A DNA stretch of 33,531 nucleotides from Brevibacillus fortis. Lineage in GTDB: Bacteria > Bacillota > Bacilli > Brevibacillales > Brevibacillaceae. Under the pieces are notes generated by a model that made no database searches, was not told the DNA's origin, and saw only the letters and a list, made by a program, of their open reading frames with translations. The stretch covers positions 1-33,531 of the forward strand of contig NZ_PXZM01000064.1 in the NCBI RefSeq assembly GCF_003013395.1, read 5' to 3'. Both the position numbers and the translations under genes were made by a program. Of this stretch, positions 11,601-18,065 are shown piece by piece (the stretch's first letter is position 1; the number at the start of each line of letters is the position of its first letter).

Positions 11601-14600
11601 CCAGCAGGTATTAGTCGAATGGAATGACACGAGCGTGGATTATCCGACTCAGCTTTGCATCCATCAGGCATTCGAGAAACAAGTGGAAAAGACACCTGAT
11701 GCTATTGCACTCGTCTACAAGAAGATGGAGTTGACCTATGCCGAGCTAAACAAACGTGCAAATCAGCTGGCACACAGGCTGATTGCATCGGGTGTGCAAC
11801 CGGATAAGCTAGTTGGCATTTGCGTCGAGCGCTCCCCAGAGATGATCATCGCTTTCTTCGGTGTGATGAAAGCAGGGGCTGCTTATGTGCCTATTGATCC
11901 GGCACATCCGCAGGATCGCATTGCCTACATGATCGAAGATTCGCAAGCGAACATTTTGTTGACGCAAGTATCGCTGAAAGACAGGCTACCAGTCCCTTCT
12001 AAACAGGTGATTTGCCTCGATAGCGATGAACTGGCAGATGAGCCTACCACAAACGTGGATATCAGCGTCAATGAGCATCATCTCGCATACGTAATCTATA
12101 CTTCTGGATCAACCGGATTGCCCAAAGGCGTAATGGTCGAGCACCACTCGGTTATCAATTTGACACATGCCCTGATCCATTCGTTCCAAATCGATGCGAC
12201 GAGCCGAGTTTTGCAATTCACATCATATAGCTTTGATGTTTCTGTCTCCGAGATCGCTATGACCCTGCTTGCTGGTGCCACACTAGTCATTGAGGATCGC
12301 GAATTACTTTTACCTGGTCCGGAGTTGATCCAAGTCCTGCTGGAACAACGCATCACGACGGTGACAATGGCTACCTCCGTACTATCTGCCTTGCCACAAG
12401 CGGATTTGCCAGACCTGAAGACCCTGATTGTCGGTGGGGAAGCGTTAAACCGTGAGCTTGTCGCCCTTCACGCGAAGGATCGCCAGTTCTTTAACTGCTA
12501 CGGACCAACAGAAACAACTGTCACCGCTACTCTCATGCGTTGTCAGAATAACGGCGAAAATCCATCAATCGGCCGACCCATCGCCAATGTGGAAGTGTAT
12601 GTACTGGATGCATACCGGCGACCTGTGGCAATAGGCGTACCAGGCGAGCTGTACATCGGCGGAAAAGGAATAGCCAGAGGGTACTGGAATCGTCCTGAGC
12701 TTACGAAAGAACGCTTTATCCATCATCCGTTCGGCAAGGAAGGAGAACGCCTCTACCAGACTGGTGACCTGGTTCGCTATACGGAAGACGGACATCTCGA
12801 ATTCCTCGGACGAATTGACGACCAAGTCAAAATTCGTGGTTATCGAATCGAGCTGGGCGAAATCGAAAATAGACTCAGACAGCATCCAGCCGTTCAGAAT
12901 GTCGTAGTTATCGCGCGTGAGGAGCGGGAAGGAGACAAGCGTTTAGCAGTGTATCTCGTTGCAGCAAACGAACAACAACCGGGTGATGCTGAGCTTATAC
13001 ACTACCTGAAAGAGACCCTACCGGAATACATGGTTCCATCAGGTTACGTATGGATGGCAGAGATTCCGCTCACGGTCAACGGGAAAGTAAATCGCCGTGC
13101 CCTTCCAGCACCGGATTGGGGACAAGCGGGGACAGAGAAAGAATATGTGGCACCGCGTACACCAACAGAGGAAATCATTGCCCATATTTGGTCGCAGGTT
13201 CTTTCCGTTGAGGGAATTGGCATCCACGATGACTTCTTTAATCTAGGTGGACATTCGCTCTTGGCTACCCAAACCGTTTCCCGCCTGAAAGAAACATTTG
13301 GTGTGGAAGTACCACTCCGTGCCTTGTTCGAAAATCCTAGCGTGGCACAAATGAGCGAAAAGTTAACCGGTCTACTGGAAGCCAAATCGAATGTTGCCAG
13401 CATTCCACTCGCACCCGTTTCTCGCGACCAGCATCTACCGCTTTCATTTGCACAACAACGCTTGTGGTTCTTGGACCGCTTAATGCCGAACAGCGCTTTG
13501 TACAACATCCCGTCTGCCATGCGGATGCAGGGACACCTCAACATACATGCATGGGAACGTAGTCTGCAGATGATCATCGAGCGACATGAGAGCTTGCGAA
13601 CAACCTTCACTGACATCAACGGGGAAGCGATACAAGTCATTCACCCAGAAATCGCGTGGAGCATGGGCAAGATTGATTTGCGTGATCTACCTGAAGAGGA
13701 GCGTGACAACGAGGTACATCGCCTGGAGAGAGAAGAGGCTACCAAGCCATTCGACCTAAGTACAGGACCTTTACTACGGGCCACGATCATCCAGATCGGC
13801 GAAGAGAATTTCGTCTTCCTGCTTAACATGCACCATATCGTATCTGACGGCTGGTCGATGAACATTTTCATACGAGAGCTGGTTGCGATTTATGAAGCGC
13901 TTTGCAAGGAAGAAACGCCGCAACTCACCGCCATGCCACTACAATATGCAGACTTTGCAGCTTGGCAGCGTGAATGGCTACAAGGAGAGGCGCTGGAGCA
14001 ACAACTCGCATACTGGAAAGCGAAACTGAGTGGCAGCGAGCCGCTATTGGCCTTACCGACGGATCGTCCGCGTCCACCTGTACAGACATATAATGGAGCC
14101 TTATATACGACGAGTTTCCCAGCTGAGTTTGTGGAAAAATTACACGCGCTCAGCCGACAAGAAGGCGCTACGCTCTTTATGACCTTGCTCGCGGCTTTCC
14201 AAATCCTGCTTCATCGCTACAGCGGTCAAGACGACATTATCGTCGGAAGTCCGGTTGCTGGACGCAATAGACAAGAAACGGAGTCATTAATTGGCTTCTT
14301 CATCAACACACTGGCGATGAGAACCGATATGTCTGGCGCTCCAACCTTCCGTGAACTACTTGCAAGAGTACGCGAGTCTGCACTGGAAGCATATACCCAT
14401 CAAGACCTGCCCTTTGAAAAGTTGATAGATGAGCTGGAGCTGGAACGTAGCCTAAGCTATTCGCCGCTCTATCAAGTCATGTTCGCTCTGCAAAACTTCC
14501 AAATGCAGGCTCATGAACTTGAGGGCATTCGGATTGCTCCGTTTGAAAGTAAGAGCCAAGAAGTGATGTCCAAATACGACATCAGCTTGACTATGGCAGA

Positions 14601-17600
14601 AACGCCAAACGGCCTGATCGCTACGTTCGATTACAATACAGATTTGTTCGACCAAACAACGATGGAGCGAATGGTGAATCATTTCCATCATTTACTGGAG
14701 GGAATAATCGACCAACCTGATCGATCGATCATGGCGTTACCACTGCTTCGTCCGGATGAACGTGAACAGCTTATATTCGTGTGGAACAACACAGCTACAA
14801 ATTACACGTATGAGAAGACAGTACACGAGCTAGTCGCCGAAATGACAAGGAAAATGCCGAATCAACTGGCAGTCGTCTCCAAGGAAGGCTCGCTCACCTA
14901 CGCAGAGCTGGATTCTAAAGCGAATCAACTGGCGAACTACTTGCAACAACAGGGGGTTACGACAGAGACTCTCGTTGGGATTTGCGTCGAACGCTCTGTC
15001 GAGATGCTGATCGGCCAATTAGGGATTCTCAAAGCAGGCGGCGCGTTTGTTCCGATGGACCCATCTTATCCAAAGGATCGCCTTGCCTTCATGATGAATG
15101 ACACGAACATGCCGATCGTCTTGACCCAAGAACGCTTGCTTGAAGCATTGCCAACAGGTGATGCAACGTTTATTTGTCTCGATATCGATTGGGATTTGAT
15201 TGCGGATGAGAGCACTGAATCACCCGAAATCGCGACGACAACGAACAATCTCGCCTATGTCATTTACACCTCCGGTTCTACCGGAACACCAAAAGGAGTG
15301 GAAATCGAGCAACGCGCTCTATTGAATCTCATCTATTGGCACCAGCACGCTTACAACGTCACGCCAGAAGATAAAGCATCACAAATCGCCGGAACAGCCT
15401 TCGACGCCGCTGTCTGGGAAATCTGGCCGTATCTGACGGCTGGAGCCACGCTGTATCTGCCACAAGAAGAGATTCGTCTCGTACCGGAAAAACTGCGTGA
15501 TTGGCTCGTCGACTCAGGAATCACGATCAGCTTCCTGCCGACGCCATTAGCAGAGAGCTTGATGTCTGTTGAATGGCCGACCGATTCAGATTTGCGCTAC
15601 ATGCTGACAGGTGGTGACAAACTGCATCACTATCCATCGGCTCATCTGCCATTTACATTGGTAAATCAGTATGGGCCAACGGAAAATGCCGTCGTAGCTA
15701 CAGCAGGCATCGTTCCTGTACAAGCTAATCAGATAGCTGCACCAACAATCGGACGCCCAATCGACAATGTGCAAGTATACGTTCTTGACGCAAAGCTGCA
15801 ACCTGTGCCGATCGGTGTTGCAGGCGAACTGTACATTGCAGGGAACAGCTTGGGTCGCGGGTATCTAAAACGTCCTGATCTGACACAAGAACGCTTCGTC
15901 GAAAATCCGTTCGCTCACATTCGAGGGGCAAAAATGTACCGCACAGGAGACCTTGTCCGCTACCTGCCGGACGGCAACATCGAGTTTATCGGTCGTGCCG
16001 ACGATCAGGTGAGTATCCGTGGTTTCCGCGTCGAGCTGGGCGAGATTGAAACCGCTCTGTACACTCACCCTTCTGTCAAAGAAACGATAGTCCTTGCCCG
16101 TGAAGATATGCCAGGTGTGAAACGACTGGCCGCGTATATCGTGCTAGAGGAAGGTGGAGAGGATCAAGCTGGGAACTTCGACAGCTACCTCAAAGAAATA
16201 CTGCCGGAGTACATGGTACCAGCCGCATTCGTAATCATGGATGGTCTGCCACTCACTCCAAATGGCAAAGTAGACCGTCGTGCATTACCTATACCGGAGT
16301 ACACAGTGAGTAATGGAGAATTCGTTGCTCCAGAGACGTTTGTCGAGAGAGTATTGGCCGAAATATGGAAAAAGGTTCTAGGAGTAGAGCAAGTCGGAAT
16401 TCACGATAACTTCTTCGAACTCGGTGGTGATTCGATTCTAAGCATTCAGATCGTGTCCCGCGCAGCCCAATCTGGCATTCGCTTGTCACCGAAGCTCTTG
16501 TTCGAAAATCAGTCGATTGCCGAGTTGACACAAGCGATCGGGGAGTCGGTTAACATTTTCGCCGAGCAAGGCATCGTCACAGGGGAAGTGCCGCTCCTGC
16601 CGATTCAGCGCTGGTTCTTCGAGCAAAAATTGGCAGATCGCAATCACTGGAACCAATCTGTACTTTTAACAGTCAAACTGATCGATCCAGAAATTTTGAG
16701 ACAAGCATTCTATCACTTGCTCGGACATCATGATGCCCTCCGCCTCCGCTTCTACCATCAGGAGGGAAAATGGAAGCAAATCAACAACGATTGGACAGAT
16801 ATTATTCCATTTACCGTAGAGGAATTGGGTCATTTGCCGTATGAACAGCAAGTAAAGCGAATCGGGGAAATCTCTGAGGAAGCTCAGGCAAGCCTGCATC
16901 TAGCGGAAGGTCCGTTGCTCCGTGCCGTCTACTTCGATTTGGGCAGTGAACAGGAAGGCCGCTTGCTAATCGTCATTCACCACTTGGCAGTCGATGGTGT
17001 GTCTTGGCGCATCATCACGGAAGACTTGAATAAGGCCAGCACCCAATTGCTTCAAGGCAAGCAGGTGCAACTGCCGCCAAAGACCAGCTCCTACAAGTAT
17101 TGGGCTGAAAAATTGACGGAGTACGCTCAATCGGACAGCCTGCGAGAGGAAGCGGATTATTGGTTAAGCAGCCTCGATACAGAAGTAAACGCTCTGCCAA
17201 AAGATTATGAGAACGGAAAGAACCGAGAGCTTACTGCTAGGATGGTTTCTGTTGCACTTACACAGGAAGAAACCAAAGTACTCTTACAGGAATTGCCTTC
17301 GATCTACCAAACTCAGATCAATGACGTCTTGCTCACTGCATTGGCAGAAGCGATCTTCGTCTGGACTGGAAATCAAACCTCCCTAGTCCACTTGGAAGGA
17401 CACGGACGTGAAGAGCTCTTCGACGATGTCGATCTGTCCCATACCTTGGGGTGGTTCACGAGCATGTATACTATCCTCTTGGATACGAGGGGTACTACCT
17501 CTCTCAAAGAAGCGCTACAAACGACCAAAGAACAGCTGCGTAGCATTCCGAACAAGGGGATCGGCTATGGAATTCTCCGTTACCTGAACGAAGAAATGAC

Positions 17601-17991
17601 TGAAAAGTTCAAGTCTTTGCCAAAAGCAGAGATTAGCTTTAACTACCTCGGTCAGCTTGATCAGGCAGTCGATGACACAGAATCCTTGTTTGGCTTTGCA
17701 AACGAAGCAAGAGGCGACAACTTCAACCGCAACTCAGAACGTCAGCACCTGCTGGATTTCGGTAGCTCTGTCGTTGGGGGACAATTGATTGTCACGATCG
17801 CCTTCAGTGAAGAGATTTATCTTAAAGAAACTGTCAAAGATTTGGCGGAGTACTACGTAAATGCGCTACGTCAATTGATCGAGTTAGGTCAGACGGAAAC
17901 GGCCGCAACAGCAACTACAAGTGATCTGTCCGAATTCGGTTGGGATGATGAAGAGATTGCCGACTTACTAGATCTTATCCAAGACAAGTAA
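5470..17991 (+). CDS. lgrC: Linear gramicidin synthetase subunit C, second part (end of module 9 through module 12)
   Basis: This is the continuation of lgrC after the frameshift. The frame is open from a TTG at 5470, but the residues before 5506 are out-of-frame nonsense; carrier-domain homology begins at the GGHS motif (Ser codon 5518). There is no convincing ribosome binding site at 5470, so independent initiation is unlikely. Domain order is: rest of T9, then C-A-T-E (module 10, Leu), C-A-T (module 11, aromatic), and C-A-T-E (module 12, Leu). Carrier domains before E domains carry GGDS and those before C domains carry GGHS, the usual TE/TC difference. The protein ends after E12 with an acidic tail (TTSD, then DDEEIADLLDLIQDK) that looks like a donor docking (COM) segment for LgrD. 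The stop TAA at 17989-17991 overlaps an ATG by one base. The product is a cytosolic multienzyme using ATP and phosphopantetheine arms, one of four Lgr synthetases. Confidence 0.93.
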   Translation: MSKSGFTTISLNEGGHSLLATQAISRMRQAFGVDMPLRTLFDYPTTAAISEKITTLLQGEAGLTDIPLVSVSREGHLPLSFAQQRLWFLDKLMPDSSVYNIPSAVRLHGELDVEAWERSLKLIIQRHESLRTTFSDINGEAVQVIHPKIEWNLGRIDLRDWNEEEREVEALRLAIEDAEQSFHLNQGPLLRAKLICMDEQAYVFLLNLHHIIADGWSMSVFMGELVSIYEALSAGETPQLAEMPLQYADYATWQRNWLQGEVLEQQLAYWKKQLGDAEPLLRLPTDRPRPAVASQKGAMHTIRLSEKLLADLKALSREEGSTLFMTLLAAFQTLLYRYSGQKDILVGSPVAGRNRQEMESLIGFFINTLVMRTDMSGEPTFQDLLAKVRETALEAYAHQDLPFEKLVDELELERSLSYSPLYQVMFVLQNIPMEVQELSQIRIEPFHRGQEGVSAKFDITLTTVEATDGLIATFEYNTDLFDPATIERMGIHFSHLLEAISVNPMQPVTAIPLLSDMEKEQLLLQWNDTNVPFERETCVHERVALIAQELPNQLAVVSEEGQITYAELDAKANQVANYLQKQGVSSETLVGICVERSIDMLIGQLGILKAGGAYVPMDTAYPQERLAFMMKDANMPVVLTQERLLGRLPEGTASFICLDRDWNIISEESSEAPNIAMTTENLAYVIYTSGSTGTPKGVEIEHAALLNLIFWHQRSYSVDSNDRASQIAGTAFDASVWEIWPYLTKGATLYLPSEEIRLVPEELRDWLVASGITISFLPTPLAERLLTLEWPINTKLRYMLTGGDKLHDYPPATMPFTLVNQYGPTENAVVATAGTVPTEATHVFAPSIGRPIDNVQVYVLDEKLKPVPIGVAGELYIAGDSLARGYLKRPDLTKERFVANPYSQKPGARMYRTGDLVRYLPDGNIDFIGRADDQVSIRGFRVELGEIETALYTHPAVKETIVLVREDIPGVKRLAAYVVLGEKQEIQASDFRSYLKEKLPEYMVPAAFVIMGNLPLTPNGKVDRQALPLPDLLHTETEGSFAAPTTAIEATLADIWKKVLGINKVGVYDNFFELGGDSILSIQIVSRANQAGIRLTPKQLLRNQTIAELASVVTANGGIQTVKIKAEQGILTGEVPLTPIQSWFFTTEQPSIHHWNQSLLLTVQQPVDLTVLERVIESLLTHHDALRMRYNHTEQGWTQHMEGLPETIPFRSVDLSAVLEEEQADRLEQIANEVQSSLHVSEGPVFQAVYFHLGADQPGRLLIVAHHLVIDGVSWRILLEDLQTAYGQLVNDQEVQFPAKTTSFKSWAEQLQSYANSEAFEPEKAFWLGQSDEVSPLPIDRAFEPSQNTEATSKQVSLALTIEETRALLQDTLSPYRLQINDVLLTALTKAMNRWTGEKIVAVHLEGHGREEIIEGADLSRTVGWFTSMYPVQLSNDPLKPWGDALKAVKEQLRRIPKKGVGYGIFRYLSQDEELQKLLSEKPKPEISFNYLGQFDQIVQAESRFGMAQESRGSNLGKDTIRQHLIDVNSVITGEQLHVTWIYSENIHEESTVQELACNYLEALREIIAHCQSEEAGGYTPSDFPLARMDQRAIDKHLGQDRLIENVYPLSPLQGGMLFHSLYEQEGGDYIVHFAMTMEGLHVDAFEQAWQKVVDRHPILRTYFVWEGLEAHQIVRKQVKASVEKIDLRHLTTEQQKTELAHYLEADRRRNFEIASPPLMRWTLFHLREGIYRFTWSFHHVLLDGWSVPIVLKDWFSAYVSIAEDREVSYSFVQPFSAYIDWVQRQDLSAAEHFWREQLKDFHESTPLAMSNHSGGRENMPKVYEEKEIRLSAEMTSRLQAFVRTHQLTLNTLVQGAWALILSRYGATDDVVFGATVSGRPAELPTVEGMVGLFINTLPIRVLIDANKSVREWLREIQEHQVELRQFEYTPLVDIQGWSEMARNAALFESIFVFENYPIGESVKDEHDQLQLSDVETMEQTNYPITVVCGPGKEFILKIKYDQSRFTSENIERVLHQMSYLLESMMAKPEQCLAEVSMISENELQQVLVEWNDTSVDYPTQLCIHQAFEKQVEKTPDAIALVYKKMELTYAELNKRANQLAHRLIASGVQPDKLVGICVERSPEMIIAFFGVMKAGAAYVPIDPAHPQDRIAYMIEDSQANILLTQVSLKDRLPVPSKQVICLDSDELADEPTTNVDISVNEHHLAYVIYTSGSTGLPKGVMVEHHSVINLTHALIHSFQIDATSRVLQFTSYSFDVSVSEIAMTLLAGATLVIEDRELLLPGPELIQVLLEQRITTVTMATSVLSALPQADLPDLKTLIVGGEALNRELVALHAKDRQFFNCYGPTETTVTATLMRCQNNGENPSIGRPIANVEVYVLDAYRRPVAIGVPGELYIGGKGIARGYWNRPELTKERFIHHPFGKEGERLYQTGDLVRYTEDGHLEFLGRIDDQVKIRGYRIELGEIENRLRQHPAVQNVVVIAREEREGDKRLAVYLVAANEQQPGDAELIHYLKETLPEYMVPSGYVWMAEIPLTVNGKVNRRALPAPDWGQAGTEKEYVAPRTPTEEIIAHIWSQVLSVEGIGIHDDFFNLGGHSLLATQTVSRLKETFGVEVPLRALFENPSVAQMSEKLTGLLEAKSNVASIPLAPVSRDQHLPLSFAQQRLWFLDRLMPNSALYNIPSAMRMQGHLNIHAWERSLQMIIERHESLRTTFTDINGEAIQVIHPEIAWSMGKIDLRDLPEEERDNEVHRLEREEATKPFDLSTGPLLRATIIQIGEENFVFLLNMHHIVSDGWSMNIFIRELVAIYEALCKEETPQLTAMPLQYADFAAWQREWLQGEALEQQLAYWKAKLSGSEPLLALPTDRPRPPVQTYNGALYTTSFPAEFVEKLHALSRQEGATLFMTLLAAFQILLHRYSGQDDIIVGSPVAGRNRQETESLIGFFINTLAMRTDMSGAPTFRELLARVRESALEAYTHQDLPFEKLIDELELERSLSYSPLYQVMFALQNFQMQAHELEGIRIAPFESKSQEVMSKYDISLTMAETPNGLIATFDYNTDLFDQTTMERMVNHFHHLLEGIIDQPDRSIMALPLLRPDEREQLIFVWNNTATNYTYEKTVHELVAEMTRKMPNQLAVVSKEGSLTYAELDSKANQLANYLQQQGVTTETLVGICVERSVEMLIGQLGILKAGGAFVPMDPSYPKDRLAFMMNDTNMPIVLTQERLLEALPTGDATFICLDIDWDLIADESTESPEIATTTNNLAYVIYTSGSTGTPKGVEIEQRALLNLIYWHQHAYNVTPEDKASQIAGTAFDAAVWEIWPYLTAGATLYLPQEEIRLVPEKLRDWLVDSGITISFLPTPLAESLMSVEWPTDSDLRYMLTGGDKLHHYPSAHLPFTLVNQYGPTENAVVATAGIVPVQANQIAAPTIGRPIDNVQVYVLDAKLQPVPIGVAGELYIAGNSLGRGYLKRPDLTQERFVENPFAHIRGAKMYRTGDLVRYLPDGNIEFIGRADDQVSIRGFRVELGEIETALYTHPSVKETIVLAREDMPGVKRLAAYIVLEEGGEDQAGNFDSYLKEILPEYMVPAAFVIMDGLPLTPNGKVDRRALPIPEYTVSNGEFVAPETFVERVLAEIWKKVLGVEQVGIHDNFFELGGDSILSIQIVSRAAQSGIRLSPKLLFENQSIAELTQAIGESVNIFAEQGIVTGEVPLLPIQRWFFEQKLADRNHWNQSVLLTVKLIDPEILRQAFYHLLGHHDALRLRFYHQEGKWKQINNDWTDIIPFTVEELGHLPYEQQVKRIGEISEEAQASLHLAEGPLLRAVYFDLGSEQEGRLLIVIHHLAVDGVSWRIITEDLNKASTQLLQGKQVQLPPKTSSYKYWAEKLTEYAQSDSLREEADYWLSSLDTEVNALPKDYENGKNRELTARMVSVALTQEETKVLLQELPSIYQTQINDVLLTALAEAIFVWTGNQTSLVHLEGHGREELFDDVDLSHTLGWFTSMYTILLDTRGTTSLKEALQTTKEQLRSIPNKGIGYGILRYLNEEMTEKFKSLPKAEISFNYLGQLDQAVDDTESLFGFANEARGDNFNRNSERQHLLDFGSSVVGGQLIVTIAFSEEIYLKETVKDLAEYYVNALRQLIELGQTETAATATTSDLSEFGWDDEEIADLLDLIQDK
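5504..5513 (+). other. lgrC: Frameshift in lgrC at the module 9 carrier motif
   Basis: Upstream the frame reads DDFFE then Arg-Gly-Gly-Thr; downstream, one frame over, it reads Gly-Gly-His-Ser-Leu-Leu-Ala-Thr. Every other carrier domain here reads FFE or FFN, then Leu or Val, then GG(H/D)S. The bases are CGA followed by six G. Against an expected CTGGGGGGA the difference is T replaced by GA; against CTAGGGGGA it is T to G plus one extra G. Either way there is one surplus base, and the Leu codon is also disturbed. The lesion sits two residues before the phosphopantetheine Ser (codon 5518). A read or assembly error in the G run is plausible; a genuine inactivating mutation is the alternative. 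Confidence 0.93.
5650..10278 (+). other. lgrC: LgrC module 10 (C-A-T-E), predicted Leu then D-Leu
   Basis: The C domain (about 5665-7010) opens LPLSFAQQRLWFLD and has HHIIADG from 6094, the L-donor type. The A domain (about 7090-8560) has specificity residues D-A-W-F-L-G-Q-V-V-K, one change (Q322 for N) from the common Leu code. Its A8 core has Ser where other A domains here have Lys (QVSIRG). The T domain (about 8590-8815) has GGDS with Ser codon 8701. The E domain (about 8851-10225) has HHLVIDGVSW from 9265 and EGHGRE. The linker to module 11 contains TPSDF. This fits D-Leu10. Confidence 0.87.
10279..13385 (+). other. lgrC: LgrC module 11 (C-A-T), predicted Trp with possible Phe/Tyr relaxation
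   Basis: The D-donor type C domain (about 10279-11590) has HHVLLDG from 10684. The A domain (about 11670-13115) has specificity residues D-V-S-T-I-G-C-V-T-K. Its A7 core reads YQTGDL where the other A domains have YRTGD. The T domain (13144 to about 13380) has GGHS with Ser codon 13255. Position 11 of natural linear gramicidin is the residue that varies (Trp in A, Phe in B, Tyr in C), so differences between this A domain and its Trp-activating siblings are candidates for the relaxed choice. That link is inference. Confidence 0.82.
13386..17988 (+). other. lgrC: LgrC module 12 (C-A-T-E) and C-terminal docking tail, predicted Leu then D-Leu
   Basis: The C domain (about 13400-14750) has HHIVSDG from 13831. 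The A domain (about 14820-16290) has code D-A-W-F-L-G-Q-V-V-K and the QVSIRG variant of A8. The T domain (16321-16545) has GGDS, Ser codon 16432. The E domain (about 16570-17895) has HHLAVDGVSW from 16978 and EGHGRE, but it is the most divergent of the four: HTLGWFTSMYTILL replaces RTxGWFTSMYP, and the usual DVNSV segment is altered. After it, residues encoded by 17896-17988 form an acidic helix-like tail starting TTSDLSEF, a probable donor docking segment for LgrD. This fits D-Leu12 at a subunit boundary. Confidence 0.87.
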
Positions 17992-18004
17992 TGAATACGA
18001 ACTG

Positions 18005-18045
18005 CATAGAGGCGTCAATCACGGCGCCTCTATGGCAAATTTTTT
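18005..18045 (+). terminator. Terminator-like hairpin with T6 tract between lgrC and lgrD
   Basis: The left arm 18005-18016 (CATAGAGGCGTC) pairs with 18023-18034 (GGCGCCTCTATG) over 12 base pairs, with one G-T wobble and a 6-base loop. Five bases later come six T (18040-18045). This is the shape of a Rho-independent terminator or a leaky attenuator. It sits right after the lgrC stop and just before the lgrD ribosome binding site. The gap between stem and T tract is slightly long, so termination may be partial. Confidence 0.7.
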
Positions 18046-18057
18046 ATGGGAGTGGGC

Positions 18058-18062
18058 AGGAG
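18058..18062 (+). promoter_or_regulatory. lgrD: Ribosome binding site favouring the lgrD start at 18066
   Basis: AGGAG lies three bases before ATG 18066. The spacing is short, and a second purine-rich element GGGAG at 18048-18052 is also near. The alternative ATG at 17991 overlaps the lgrC stop (TAATG) but has no purine-rich element at a useful distance, so this site decides the start call. Confidence 0.65.
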
Positions 18063-18065
18063 AAG

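Larger units (their letters stand above)
10279..17988 (+). repeat. lgrC: Bimodular repeat unit, copy 2 (modules 11-12)
   Basis: It has the same seven-domain order as copy 1. This copy ends at the subunit boundary, so its E domain is followed by a docking tail instead of the SEEAGGYTPSDF linker. Distance from its opening motif to that of copy 3 is 7,796 bases, including the lgrC-lgrD junction. Confidence 0.85.

Noticed and set aside
13044..13640. Reverse-strand open frame (198 codons) opposite module 11/12
   Set aside because: Shadow of lgrC; similar antisense frames recur at equivalent places in other modules because the modules are repeats.
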